From an uncultured Porphyromonadaceae bacterium (GTDB taxonomy: Bacteria > Bacteroidota > Bacteroidia > Bacteroidales > Muribaculaceae), in contig UQER01000015.1 in assembly GCA_900540205.1 (NCBI GenBank), forward strand, positions 7,990-71,989: 64,000 bases of DNA, written 5' to 3'. Below are positions 16,194-25,196 of the stretch, piece after piece (position 1 is the first letter of the stretch; each line of letters begins with the position of its first letter). Position numbers and translations under genes: made by a program. Under the pieces are notes generated by a model, which ran no database searches, was not told the DNA's origin, and was given only the letters and a program-made list of their open reading frames with translations.

Positions 16194-18359
16194 TTATTCA
16201 TGTGATGGCTTCAGAGGGGGCGGGACTTCCAGTGCCGAGAGGCTTGCGGCCACGCGCCGGAGGGCATACGGGCGGAAATCGGACCATGCATAGCAACCTG
16301 ACCTGCCATGCTGCGGCATCGGTAGATGCTGCTCTTCGCCATTCAGGAGCACTTTCACCAGCACATGGCCCGCATCGTTGCGGAAAAACACGAAGTTCAG
16401 GCGTGAGGCCATCGGTATGCGCCAAGTCTGCCATATGTCTTTCACCCGGTTCAGATCGGAGGTGGATTCACCCCAGCTTCCTGCATCGAGCAGCGCCAGG
16501 AGTGCCATCATGCAGCCGTCGTGGCCGAAACGCATGCGCAGGCCGCGGTAGCCTGATTCTATGTCGGAGTCAGCCACGTCAATGATGTTTTCGAGAATGC
16601 GGCCGGCCTGCTGCCATCCGCGGCCCATGTTTACCGGGTGGCGTCCTTTCTGCATATATTGGCGGACATTTTCGGCCTCCCACATGGCATCGGCTTGCTC
16701 AGGGGTGAACAGTTCGGTGAACGATTCGGGACGGTCGAGCCACGGGGCGGCGCACCGCAGTGTGAACATGGCGGCGCACAGTTCCACGGCATCGAATGGC
16801 GATGCTGCCTCAGGTGTGGTGAAAATCCGCGCGAGCCATTCTTCAAGGTCGATGTTCCTCTCTACGAAACCGCGCCAGAGCGCATACCATTTTCCATCGT
16901 GTGAGCGGAGACTCTCGTCGATGGGAAGTTTTGTCGGGCAGTCGTTGGCGTAGGGGTTCAGGAAGGTGTGGAAGCTGCTGCTCACGTCGCCGCGCACATC
17001 GGCGATCCCGGTAAGCGATGCTATGGCGCAGTTGAAAGCCTCCATCGACCGTGCCGTGCGCATCACGTTGGTTGACTGCGCGCGCACCTTGGCGCCCGGT
17101 GCCACGACTTCAGGATATTCAGCAGCTATTCTTGCCGCGTATGCCTGCCACTGTCTGCTTCCGCCGGCAGTGAGGTCGCCTGTGCGCAGGTTGACCGTCG
17201 GCCACAGCATGCGCAGCCTTTCGAGCGCCGATGCGCCGGTGTGGGTGAGCGCTCCGGCCGAGTCGCCCCATTCCAGGGCCTTGCGTACAAGCGGAAGCAC
17301 CGAAGAGGAGTCGATATGGCGGATGCCGTGGCGGCAATAGGTGCTTATCATGAACGGGGTGTAGCCTTCCGGGGCGTTTCTCTGTTCGGCATTGCCGAAG
17401 GTACTTACACGGTAGGTGCCGTACCAGCGGTTGTCGGCCGACATTTCAGGCATCGGCACGGAATAGATTTTCGGGCTGTTGGTGTTTATGAGCACGCGGT
17501 CGCCGTCAATGGCCACTGCCTCGCATTCCTCCGGAATCAGCGAGTCGAGTTCCACCCGGGCTGCGATGCATCTGCGGTCAAGATCGTAGACCCGCAGCTT
17601 CGATGTGGTCTGAGGATATTTGTCGCCGAATCCGAAGCAATAGAAAATCTTCCCGTCGTGAATCATGCCTGATTGTGTGGCATAGGCATCCATGTCGAAC
17701 ACCACTTGTTCAAGCACATCGTCGGCTCCAAGGGTTATAGCCGACCCTTCGGAGAGCGCGGGGAGGCGGAACCGGAGTGCCACAAGCTTGTTGTCGGCAA
17801 AATCAGGCGTGGCGGCAGGCACTGTGCGCCGGCGTCCGGAGAACACCCACAGGGCGCGCCGCTGGCGGTCAACAAGCCACGAGGGTGCGCCGAAGATGGT
17901 GTTCACGCCTTGTGCGTTCCATCCTGCGGTGTCAAGTTCGATGGTCTGCACGAGTTCCGAGCGCCATTTCCCTTTCCTGCGACTGATGCTTTCCACATGG
18001 CAGCGCAGGTCGAGGGGGCTTTTGGGTTGTGCCACGGAAAGGTAAACCACCGGAAATTCCGAACCATTCACGCTCTCCACGCCCCAGTTGGCCTGGTTGC
18101 AGTGGTTGGCATCCGAAGCTGACTCCACACTGAACGAACCCACCTCACGCAGTTGAGCGCCGGTACGGTCGTAGACCACGCATTTGCCGCCGTGTTCGAA
18201 CGCGAACAGCAGCCCGTCCCATAGAGCCATAGCCTGCTGGCTGCGGTGCGCGGCGTTCTTGATGTACGCCACCTCGCACGACGGCACGGCCGGTGCTGCC
18301 GACAGGTGCGCGGTGGCACCAATCAGTAATCCCAATGCTATGGCTTTGAAACGGTTCAT
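16194..18359 (-). CDS. Secreted beta-propeller fused to a histidine acid phosphatase (phytase/MINPP-like)
   Basis: A 721-residue exported protein. The ATG at 18,359 is chosen because it overlaps the symporter stop as ATGA and opens the signal peptide MNRFKAIALGLLIGATAHLS. Residues 30-330 contain repeated strand blades (CVVYDRTGAQLREVG, RALWVFSGRRR, IFYCFGFGDKYP, LRVYDLDRRC, EECEAVAIDGDRVLINT), suggesting a beta-propeller. Residues 335-721 are a branch-2 histidine phosphatase: RHGIRH at 343-348 carries the nucleophile His, and FGHD at 611-614 the proton-donor HD pair. This branch includes phytases and MINPP enzymes that remove phosphate from inositol phosphates and sugar phosphates. The fusion to a propeller is unusual. 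Confidence 0.82.
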   Translation of the reverse strand: MNRFKAIALGLLIGATAHLSAAPAVPSCEVAYIKNAAHRSQQAMALWDGLLFAFEHGGKCVVYDRTGAQLREVGSFSVESASDANHCNQANWGVESVNGSEFPVVYLSVAQPKSPLDLRCHVESISRRKGKWRSELVQTIELDTAGWNAQGVNTIFGAPSWLVDRQRRALWVFSGRRRTVPAATPDFADNKLVALRFRLPALSEGSAITLGADDVLEQVVFDMDAYATQSGMIHDGKIFYCFGFGDKYPQTTSKLRVYDLDRRCIAARVELDSLIPEECEAVAIDGDRVLINTNSPKIYSVPMPEMSADNRWYGTYRVSTFGNAEQRNAPEGYTPFMISTYCRHGIRHIDSSSVLPLVRKALEWGDSAGALTHTGASALERLRMLWPTVNLRTGDLTAGGSRQWQAYAARIAAEYPEVVAPGAKVRAQSTNVMRTARSMEAFNCAIASLTGIADVRGDVSSSFHTFLNPYANDCPTKLPIDESLRSHDGKWYALWRGFVERNIDLEEWLARIFTTPEAASPFDAVELCAAMFTLRCAAPWLDRPESFTELFTPEQADAMWEAENVRQYMQKGRHPVNMGRGWQQAGRILENIIDVADSDIESGYRGLRMRFGHDGCMMALLALLDAGSWGESTSDLNRVKDIWQTWRIPMASRLNFVFFRNDAGHVLVKVLLNGEEQHLPMPQHGRSGCYAWSDFRPYALRRVAASLSALEVPPPLKPSHE

Positions 18360-20104
18360 AAGCTTGTGAGTTTGTCTGGTTGGTCCGCACGGCTTGTGCG
18401 GCATGCATCCATGATGCGGTAAATAAGGTAAATTGCTATGATTACGGCTATCACCAGGCATGTCTGCCACATGATCGAGGTCACGGCCTCATCGTAGGTT
18501 TCCGTGCCCAGCAGGTAGAGAAGCAGGCAACCTATGGCTCCGAGAGTCACGAGGAAACAGTTGATGGCCATGAATGAGTAGGCTTTCACGGCCTTGCGAG
18601 TAGCCATGTCGGGTGCGACATCGGCCTGCGGGTCGTTGAGTTCCTCTATTTTTGTATAACCGGGGCATATGTAGCCTTTCAGGTAGCCGCGCAGCTGAAG
18701 GATAGCCATGGCTGCCACAGGAATAAGAAGCCCGATGGTGGCCTCGAGCACCTGATTGTTGACCACTCCGGCAAGAGTGAATTTCAGAGTGATGCCGACC
18801 ACATATGTGACAATCATTGCCATTATCACCTGGCGGCCGTTGATGCGGCGCGAGAACAGACCCCATACCGACGGGATGAACAGCGGCGCAATGACCATGG
18901 TGAGGATTGTCACCACCACTCGTTCGGCTCCCCCCATGAAGGGGATTAGCAATGCTATGGCTATGATGGCCACGCCGAAGGCCACCGTGAAGATGCGGCC
19001 GGCCTTGATGAGACTTCTGTCGGATGCATCGGGGCGTGCGGCACCGTAAATCTGATATGTGAACACGTTGGCGTAGACATTCAGGGTGCCCGACACGCAG
19101 CTCAGAGTGGCCGAGATCATGGCCGCGAGCATCACGCCAAGCATCCCTTTCATAAGCACCGTCTGGCTCATGAGGATGTAGGCCTGTTCGGGGTTCGCAT
19201 CGGGGTTGATGCTGCGGTAGACCATTGCCGGCAGATACCACAGCACGGGTGTGAAGAGGTATAGGATGCCCACCAGATAGTTGCTCCGGCGTGCGTCGCG
19301 TGCGGTGGGCACGCTGATGTAGCGCTGCACGAAAGGCCAGTCGCCACCCATCTGGAATACGTTGAGCGCTGTCCACAATATCAGCCATATCCAGGGATAT
19401 TCAGTCGATGTAAGGTCGAAATAGCTTGACGGAAGCGAGGGTGAGTTGATGAAATTGTCAAGGCCGCCGATGGCATGCAGCGAGAGCGGAATCATGAACA
19501 GCACCACGGCTATGAGTACGCCGAACTGAATAACATCCGTCATGAGCACGGCCAGGAATCCGCCGGCAACAGTGTATATCAGAGTGATTACACCCAGAAT
19601 TATCACGGCGCAGGAGATGGACAGATGGCCGTTTGCATCGGCCAGGATGTGGCCTTCGGGCAGCGTCATTAGCGTTGACATCACCACGGCTATGGCATAG
19701 AGGGCAACTCCGGTGTGCACCCCGCGTCCGATGATGCCGGCTATGGTGTAGAAATCAACCGTGGTCTTGCCGAAACGCACGGCGATGAAATCGCCAGGCG
19801 AGTTGATTTTGATCTGACGCCATTTGCCTGCCACCCACCGGCCTGTAATCAGGCAGGCCACGCCCACCAGATTGCCGATGATTACGGCCACAAGTCCTGA
19901 ACGGAACGCCACGCCACCCCACACCACAAAGGTGCTGGCCGAGAAGATTGTCATGTAGGTTGACATTCCCGACAGCCACCAGGATGAACTGCGGCCGGCT
20001 ATGAACATATCCTCCGAGCTTTTGATGCGGCGCGACATGAGCCAGCTCACTGCTATCAGGCCGAGAAAATATAATACCAGAACTATGTAATTGAGTGAAT
20101 CCAT
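18356..20104 (-). CDS. Sodium:solute symporter (SSS/SLC5 family)
   Basis: A 582-residue inner-membrane transporter with about 13-14 helices. It begins MDSLNYIVLVLYFLGLIAVS and then has a RSSSWWLSGMSTYMTIFSAS segment, the typical SSS TM2 region that forms part of the sodium and substrate site. A GGFLAVLMTDVIQ block matches the family signature in the middle. Substrates of this family include sugars, polyols, myo-inositol and organic acids. Its stop overlaps the start of the phosphatase fusion by 4 nt and it starts 21 bp after the dehydrogenase. It probably imports the dephosphorylated product across the inner membrane; this is inference. Confidence 0.92.
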   Translation of the reverse strand: MDSLNYIVLVLYFLGLIAVSWLMSRRIKSSEDMFIAGRSSSWWLSGMSTYMTIFSASTFVVWGGVAFRSGLVAVIIGNLVGVACLITGRWVAGKWRQIKINSPGDFIAVRFGKTTVDFYTIAGIIGRGVHTGVALYAIAVVMSTLMTLPEGHILADANGHLSISCAVIILGVITLIYTVAGGFLAVLMTDVIQFGVLIAVVLFMIPLSLHAIGGLDNFINSPSLPSSYFDLTSTEYPWIWLILWTALNVFQMGGDWPFVQRYISVPTARDARRSNYLVGILYLFTPVLWYLPAMVYRSINPDANPEQAYILMSQTVLMKGMLGVMLAAMISATLSCVSGTLNVYANVFTYQIYGAARPDASDRSLIKAGRIFTVAFGVAIIAIALLIPFMGGAERVVVTILTMVIAPLFIPSVWGLFSRRINGRQVIMAMIVTYVVGITLKFTLAGVVNNQVLEATIGLLIPVAAMAILQLRGYLKGYICPGYTKIEELNDPQADVAPDMATRKAVKAYSFMAINCFLVTLGAIGCLLLYLLGTETYDEAVTSIMWQTCLVIAVIIAIYLIYRIMDACRTSRADQPDKLTSL

Positions 20105-20125
20105 GAGGTTTATGTAACTCTTGCC

Positions 20126-21175
20126 TTATGAATTGATTCTGACTACTGATTTCACAATGTCGGCACGGTCTGTCACGCTGCGGTCCATGGCCTCCTGTAT
20201 GTGGTCGAGGTCGAAGAAGTGGGTGGCAAGGTGCTTGAGGTCAATCTTGCCTGCCGCCACAGCCTCGATGGCCAGCGGATAGATGTGGCGGTAGCGGAAA
20301 ACGCTCTTGAATGTCAGTTCCTTGTCGATGAACAGGGAGATGGGGAGGGTGAGCTCTCCGCTCTTGCTGTAGCCTACCAGAACGATAGTGGACCCCTTGC
20401 GTGCGGCCTCGATGGCCTGACGTGTGGTGACTTCCATCCCGGCGGTCTCTATGACCAGTTCCGGTCCGGCACCTCCGGTAAGTTCCAGGATGCGTTCCAC
20501 TGCATCCTCATTCGAAGAGTTTATCACGTGAGTGGCGCCGAGTTCGAGGGCCTTGTCCAGACGTTTCTGCATCACGTCCACAACCGTCACGTCCATCACA
20601 CCCTCGGCCTTGAGGGCCATCATGCACACCAGGCCGATGCATCCTGCGCCGAACACCACGGCTTTCTGTCCAGCCTGAGCGCCACCCTGTCGTGCGGCAT
20701 GGAAGCCCACTGCCAGAGGTTCGATGAGCGCTCCTTCGAGGTTGCTTACGTTCTCCGGCAGCTTGAAGCAGAGGTCGGCCGGATGTGTGGCATATTCCTG
20801 GAATACGCCGTCGACGGGGGGAGTGGCGAAAAACACCACGTCCGGACAGAGGTTGTACTGTCCCTCACGGCAGTAACGGCAATGTCCGCAAGTCTTTCCG
20901 GGTTCGAGAGCCACGCGGTCGCCGGGCTTGAGGCCGGTCACGCCTTCTCCGATGCCGACCACTTCGCCGGCGGCTTCGTGACCGAGCACAAACGGCGGCT
21001 CGACAATGTAGTTGCCGATGCGTCCGGTTTCATAATAATGTATGTCAGACCCGCAGATGCCTACGCAGTCAATTTTCACCAGAACTTCTCCGGCTCCCGG
21101 TACAGGGATTTCTCGTTCGGTCAGTCCCATTTTGCCGATGCCGTTCATCACGGCTACTTTCATCATTTTCTTCAT
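20126..21175 (-). CDS. Zinc-dependent polyol dehydrogenase (sorbitol/xylitol type, MDR family)
   Basis: A 349-residue NAD(P)-dependent cytosolic medium-chain dehydrogenase. Catalytic zinc ligands are C41 (GICGSD), H66-E67 (GHE) and E152 region. Structural zinc uses C96, C99, C102 and C110. The nucleotide-binding Rossmann motif FGAGCIG is at 175-181. The HYYETGRIGNYIVEPPFVLG stretch is typical of sorbitol, xylitol and related polyol dehydrogenases, so it should oxidise a polyol to a ketose. It is the first gene of the minus-strand operon, and the divergent LacI regulator with five operators lies immediately upstream. Confidence 0.9.
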   Translation of the reverse strand: MKKMMKVAVMNGIGKMGLTEREIPVPGAGEVLVKIDCVGICGSDIHYYETGRIGNYIVEPPFVLGHEAAGEVVGIGEGVTGLKPGDRVALEPGKTCGHCRYCREGQYNLCPDVVFFATPPVDGVFQEYATHPADLCFKLPENVSNLEGALIEPLAVGFHAARQGGAQAGQKAVVFGAGCIGLVCMMALKAEGVMDVTVVDVMQKRLDKALELGATHVINSSNEDAVERILELTGGAGPELVIETAGMEVTTRQAIEAARKGSTIVLVGYSKSGELTLPISLFIDKELTFKSVFRYRHIYPLAIEAVAAGKIDLKHLATHFFDLDHIQEAMDRSVTDRADIVKSVVRINS

Positions 21176-21379
21176 GGTTTATGTATACTTTTTCATTGCA
21201 ATGCCAACTTCCGGCTCAACAATCATTTTGGCATATGGCACACGATTGATGTCTCTGCACCGGAGGGAATGCTATTTTTTTGCATTCCGGCCTGCCTGTT
21301 TTTAAGAATTATTGGCTTTCGCTATGTAAATTTATGGCAAATCAAACACCCCGTGCAGAGATTTAACATATTTAATTTC
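21176..21379 (-). other. Leader of the dehydrogenase operon, no gene
   Basis: This is the operon-proximal half of a 458-bp divergent intergenic region. No coding sequence is supported. A palindromic TAAATTTA at 21,327-21,334 could serve as the minus-strand -7 box, but no well-spaced -33 element is clear. The LacI operator array begins at its right end. Confidence 0.4.
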
Positions 21380-21482
21380 CGCAACCGTTCCCGCAATCGG
21401 ATGCGATAACCGCAAACGGTTGCGGGAAGTTTCGGCTGTCTATGGCAAACACAACCGATTGCGTTGACCGCAACCGTTCCCG
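21380..21482. promoter_or_regulatory. Array of five LacI-type operators
   Basis: Five 14-bp sites with a central CpG fit CGCAAnCGnTTGCG or its degenerate forms: CGCAACCGTTCCCG at 21,380-21,393 and again at 21,469-21,482, CGCAATCGGATGCG at 21,392-21,405, CGCAAACGGTTGCG at 21,411-21,424, and CACAACCGATTGCG at 21,450-21,463. Centre-to-centre spacings are 12, 19, 39 and 19 bp. They lie between the dehydrogenase operon and lacI, so the regulator probably controls both. Central-CG palindromes are the normal operator form for LacI/GalR proteins. Confidence 0.8.
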
Positions 21483-21538
21483 ATGCGGTTTTTGTGCAAA
21501 TTAGTGCCGGTTCACGATTCATGTTAGCAGGAATTCCT

Positions 21539-21546
21539 TATTTTTG
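21539..21546 (+). promoter_or_regulatory. -7 box for the LacI-family gene
   Basis: TATTTTTG fits TAnnTTTG and lies 87 nt before the ATG at 21,634, downstream of the operator array. With an operator array just upstream, autoregulation is likely. Confidence 0.45.
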
Positions 21547-21633
21547 TACCTGAATTGCGCATAGTCAGGTTGCGCGCATCATGCCCCAAGGGCATTTCAT
21601 GTTTCTCTCACCACCAATTATATTCAATTCCAA

Positions 21634-22659
21634 ATGACCGCAATGCAATACGTGACCATAAAAGATATCGCCGATGCTTTGGGCATTTCGAAGTCGAGTG
21701 TGTCAAGAGCGCTCGCGGGCGATGTGCACAATGTCAGTGCGCAGACCATAGAACGGGTACGGGCAAAGGCCCTTGAGATGGGCTACCTCCGCAATAACGC
21801 CGCAGTGAATCTCCGTGCGAAAGCCAGCAAGATCATAGGCATTCTTGTGCCGGAAATCACCACTCCGTTCTTCATGGAATTTGTGACCACCGTGCAGGAT
21901 GCCGTGCAGTCGCTTGGCTACCGTGTGCTCATTGCCGTGTCCAATGAGGATATAAAGCGCGAACAGCAGAATATCGACATGTTCGGCGCGGAGCGCATCG
22001 ACGGCCTGCTGGTTTCGGTGACACACAATCAGGCCAACCGCAAGTTGTTCGAAACGTTGGTGAAATCGAATTTCCCCGTCGTATTCTTCGACAGGGTCAT
22101 AAAGAATCTCCCCTGTTCGTCGGTCTGTTCCAACGATGAGCTTATGGCCTTCTTTCTCGTGGAGCACCTCATACGCTCAGGCCGCAAACGGATTGTCAAC
22201 CTCACCGGCCCTTCGTTCATCGAAAACTCCTATGCCCGGTCGCGGGCATATCGTGAGGCGCTTGAAAAGTTCCATATCCCCTACGATCCTATGCTGGTTG
22301 TGTCGGCAGGGGTATCGGTCGATGACGGTGCCCAGGCCATAAAGCGGCTGCTTGACCAGGGCATAGAGTTTGACGCAATCTACAGCTTCACCGAGACCCA
22401 GGCGCTTGGAGCCAAGCGCGTGCTCCAGGAGCACGACATAACCATCCCCGACCAGGTTGCGCTGTGCACCATGTCGGGCACCCAGCTCTCGACACTTGTC
22501 TATCCCCAGATCACCTGCGTGGAGCAGAACGTGGTGGAGATGGCCCGGGTGGCTGTGCGTCTGTTGCTCGAAAAAATAGACAATCCTGAAGCTCCCCGCC
22601 AGAACATTGTGCTGCATTCTTCGCTGGTGGTGCGTGGCTCCAGTCAGAAAAACATCTGA
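21634..22659 (+). CDS. LacI/GalR-family transcriptional regulator
   Basis: A 341-residue regulator. The N-terminal helix-turn-helix and hinge (about 6-60) read VTIKDIADALGISKSSVSRAL, followed by the usual NNAAVNLRAKASKIIG. The rest is a periplasmic-binding-protein-like effector domain with IGILVPEITTPFF, ERIDGLLVS and a C-terminal ITCVEQNVVEMARVAVRLLLEKI segment. A second Met four codons in (21,643) is an alternative start. It is divergent from the polyol dehydrogenase operon and followed after 4 bp by the second phosphoesterase. Its effector is probably the substrate or intermediate of the locus. No N-terminal or hinge damage is visible. Confidence 0.93.
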   Translation: MTAMQYVTIKDIADALGISKSSVSRALAGDVHNVSAQTIERVRAKALEMGYLRNNAAVNLRAKASKIIGILVPEITTPFFMEFVTTVQDAVQSLGYRVLIAVSNEDIKREQQNIDMFGAERIDGLLVSVTHNQANRKLFETLVKSNFPVVFFDRVIKNLPCSSVCSNDELMAFFLVEHLIRSGRKRIVNLTGPSFIENSYARSRAYREALEKFHIPYDPMLVVSAGVSVDDGAQAIKRLLDQGIEFDAIYSFTETQALGAKRVLQEHDITIPDQVALCTMSGTQLSTLVYPQITCVEQNVVEMARVAVRLLLEKIDNPEAPRQNIVLHSSLVVRGSSQKNI

Positions 22660-22663
22660 TTTC

Positions 22664-24262
22664 ATGAAGTTTCTTCAAACTCTCGTCTGCGCTTTAGCGC
22701 TTCCCGTCACGGTCTTGGCGCAGAACGTGGTGACCGGAACCGTGGTCGATACGGCCGGTGCTCCTCTCGCCGGCATATATGTGTCCGACGGGCACACCTT
22801 TGCAACCACCGATGCCTCCGGAACCTACACGTTGTCCACTCCTCTCGACCTGGGATATGTGTTTGTATCCACTCCTGATGGGTATGAACCGGCAACACGT
22901 CTCGGAAACCGCCCTTGCTTCTGGCAATCCGTCAGCACCGATGCTGCGGTGGCTGATTTTATGCTTGAAAAGTTGTCTGGCCAACGCCCCTTGGCGGTAA
23001 TTGCTGTTGCCGACCCGCAGATTTCCAACCGTTGCGACGACGTGCGGCGCCTCAGGGAGCTTTATGTGCCTGACATCAACCGCACCATCGACTCGCTGCG
23101 CACTGCCGGGCTGGAGCCCATTGTCCTTACACTCGGCGACCAGATCTGCGATTTCTTCGTTGCCCGCGGTTACGGTTATACTCTTGACCGTTTCAACGAA
23201 GATTTCAAGGTAGATGCGCCTGTGTATCACACCATAGGCAATCACGATAACGATCCGTTCATTGAAGGCGACATTCCCGGAGCCTCTACCTGGCACAGAA
23301 TAAACGGTCCGTCCTATTACTCGTTTTCGCGTGGGGGTGCCCACTTCATCTCCATCGACAATATGGTGTATTTCAACAAAGGTGCATCGGATTCAGTGCC
23401 GGGCAACCGCAAATACACCACCGCCCTCACCGATGAGCAGCTGAAATGGATTGCTGCCGACCTTGCTACAATCAGAGACAAGGCTGCTCCGCTGTTCCTG
23501 ATGATGCATGGTGTGTACTACACTTTCCCGGTGGCCGGACATCCGGAGCGCGTCAGGCTAAGAATCAAGGATGGGGGCGAACGACTGGATTCGCTACTTA
23601 AAGATTTTACAAATGTGAAGGTCCTTTCGGGCCATGCCCACAATTCCCACTACCAGCACGGTCCCGACGGCCGGATACGCGAATACAACTATGCCGCCTC
23701 GTGCGGCACATGGTGGCCGGCCAAGGTTCAGCCCTATTATCCCAATACGGAGATGTGTACCGACGGCACGCCATGGGGCTACGGCATCTGGAACCTTGCC
23801 GACCCGCATAGCCCGGCGCATGTTTACAAAGGCTACGGCAAGCCCGTATCGCACCAGATCCGTGCCTACGACCTTAACACCGTCCATATTGCCGACACCA
23901 CACTCACATCGGCTTTTCAGCCGGGCGATGCACGGAACCGCAACGCCGTTCTGGCCAACGTGTGGGCATTCGAACCCGGATGCACCGTGCGCATGTTCGA
24001 GGATGGAAAGGAACTGAATGTGGAGCAGGTCATGGCGCAGGACCCACTGCATTTCATCCGTAACGCCGTGCCTGTGAAAGAACAGAGAGGCAACGTGCCT
24101 AAGGCTCTCCTGCCCGAACGCACCGCGCATATGTTCCGCGCCACTGCCACTACCGCCACTGCTCCTGTGACCGTTGAATTCACCGACCTGAGTGGCCGTA
24201 CATTCTCAACCGTGCTTCAGCGTCCGGTCACCCCTGTTGTTTCAGACCATCATACCAACTAA
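22664..24262 (+). CDS. Secreted calcineurin-like phosphoesterase, paralogue of the gene at 6898-8544
   Basis: A 532-residue exported enzyme. The ATG at 22,664 gives the signal peptide MKFLQTLVCALALPVTVLAQ; unlike its paralogue it has no lipobox. A CarboxypepD-like domain spans 21-105 and the phosphoesterase core 110-345, with D117, GD at 158-159, GNHD at 192-195, then MMHGVY and SGHAHNSH. A MetallophosC-type domain makes up the C-terminus. The two proteins share domain order and many identical blocks (PVYHT-GNHDNDPF, YYSF-RGGAHF, VLANVWA-EPGCTV-MFE). It begins 4 bp after lacI, so the pair is one transcript. Confidence 0.9.
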   Translation: MKFLQTLVCALALPVTVLAQNVVTGTVVDTAGAPLAGIYVSDGHTFATTDASGTYTLSTPLDLGYVFVSTPDGYEPATRLGNRPCFWQSVSTDAAVADFMLEKLSGQRPLAVIAVADPQISNRCDDVRRLRELYVPDINRTIDSLRTAGLEPIVLTLGDQICDFFVARGYGYTLDRFNEDFKVDAPVYHTIGNHDNDPFIEGDIPGASTWHRINGPSYYSFSRGGAHFISIDNMVYFNKGASDSVPGNRKYTTALTDEQLKWIAADLATIRDKAAPLFLMMHGVYYTFPVAGHPERVRLRIKDGGERLDSLLKDFTNVKVLSGHAHNSHYQHGPDGRIREYNYAASCGTWWPAKVQPYYPNTEMCTDGTPWGYGIWNLADPHSPAHVYKGYGKPVSHQIRAYDLNTVHIADTTLTSAFQPGDARNRNAVLANVWAFEPGCTVRMFEDGKELNVEQVMAQDPLHFIRNAVPVKEQRGNVPKALLPERTAHMFRATATTATAPVTVEFTDLSGRTFSTVLQRPVTPVVSDHHTN

Positions 24263-24289
24263 TATCATAGACAACTGTATTATTCCGAA

Positions 24290-25108
24290 ATGAAATCAAG
24301 ATTACACAAGGCCGTGCTGTGCGCAGCGGCTGCGCTGACTGCCATGACCATTAATGCCGCTCCACCGCAGTTTCAGCGCGCTCAGCCGTCCGACTCCATC
24401 CAGGTGATGTTCGTCGGCAACAGTTATACAATGCGAAACAATCTGCCCGAACTTCTAAGGCGGATTGCAGGTTCACTCGATGTGAAAATAGCTCCCAGCC
24501 GCGGTCTGAAAGGTGGCCAGTCGTTCAAGGGACACTGGAACACCGACACGTTGCGTGCCATGCTCGCCGATGGCGGATTCAATTATGTGGTGCTTCAGGA
24601 GGCAAGCTACCGCCCGTCCTATTCCACCCGCTATGTGATCAATAATGTATTTCCTTATGCCTGCAAACTCGACAGCCTTGCGCATGCCGGCTCACCCGAT
24701 GCGAAAGTCATATATTATATGACCTGGGGACACCGCGACGGACTTGTGCACCACAAGACGGATTATCCTCTGGACGACACCTATCCCATGATGCAGCAGC
24801 GTCTGAAAACATCCTATCTCGAAATGGCGCACGACAACCACGGCCTGTGCGCGCCCGTGGGGATGGCCTGGGAACGAGTACGCACCGAACGTCCGGAAAT
24901 CGACCTATATGTCGCCGACCATCACCATCCAAGTCTTGCCGGCAGCTATCTTGCCGCCAACGTAATTCTGACCACAATCCTTAACCGCCCCTACACATCG
25001 CAGTTCTATGGCGGACTGCCTGCCGAGACGGCCGAATATCTGCAGCGTGTGGCACAGGAAACCGTCTTCGCCAACAGGCAGCTGATAGGATTGCCGGTGC
25101 CGGAATAA
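24290..25108 (+). CDS. Secreted SGNH hydrolase (DUF4886-like)
   Basis: A 272-residue exported esterase-fold protein. After a signal peptide (MKSRLHKAVLCAAAALTAMT and on to NAA), the SGNH block I reads VMFVGNSYT, with the nucleophile S45 in a GNSYT setting. The C-terminal block reads VADHHHPSLAGSY, giving D210 and H213 as the other triad members. GLKGGQS and VVLQEASY supply the middle blocks. DUF4886 members are predicted esterases or acyl/carbohydrate hydrolases of unknown substrate. It lies 27 bp after the phosphoesterase, in the lacI transcript, suggesting it removes an ester from the same substrate. Confidence 0.85.
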   Translation: MKSRLHKAVLCAAAALTAMTINAAPPQFQRAQPSDSIQVMFVGNSYTMRNNLPELLRRIAGSLDVKIAPSRGLKGGQSFKGHWNTDTLRAMLADGGFNYVVLQEASYRPSYSTRYVINNVFPYACKLDSLAHAGSPDAKVIYYMTWGHRDGLVHHKTDYPLDDTYPMMQQRLKTSYLEMAHDNHGLCAPVGMAWERVRTERPEIDLYVADHHHPSLAGSYLAANVILTTILNRPYTSQFYGGLPAETAEYLQRVAQETVFANRQLIGLPVPE

Positions 25109-25196
25109 TCCCGAGGCATAAACCTGCGAATAGTCCTGCGGCTACCTTTACGGATGCTTTTGGCCGATTTTATGCGGTTTACCCGGAGATTATCCG

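Noticed and set aside
18360..18470. Longer N-terminus for the phosphatase fusion
   Set aside because: It lies inside the symporter gene, and the ATGA-overlapping start at 18,359 gives a proper signal peptide.
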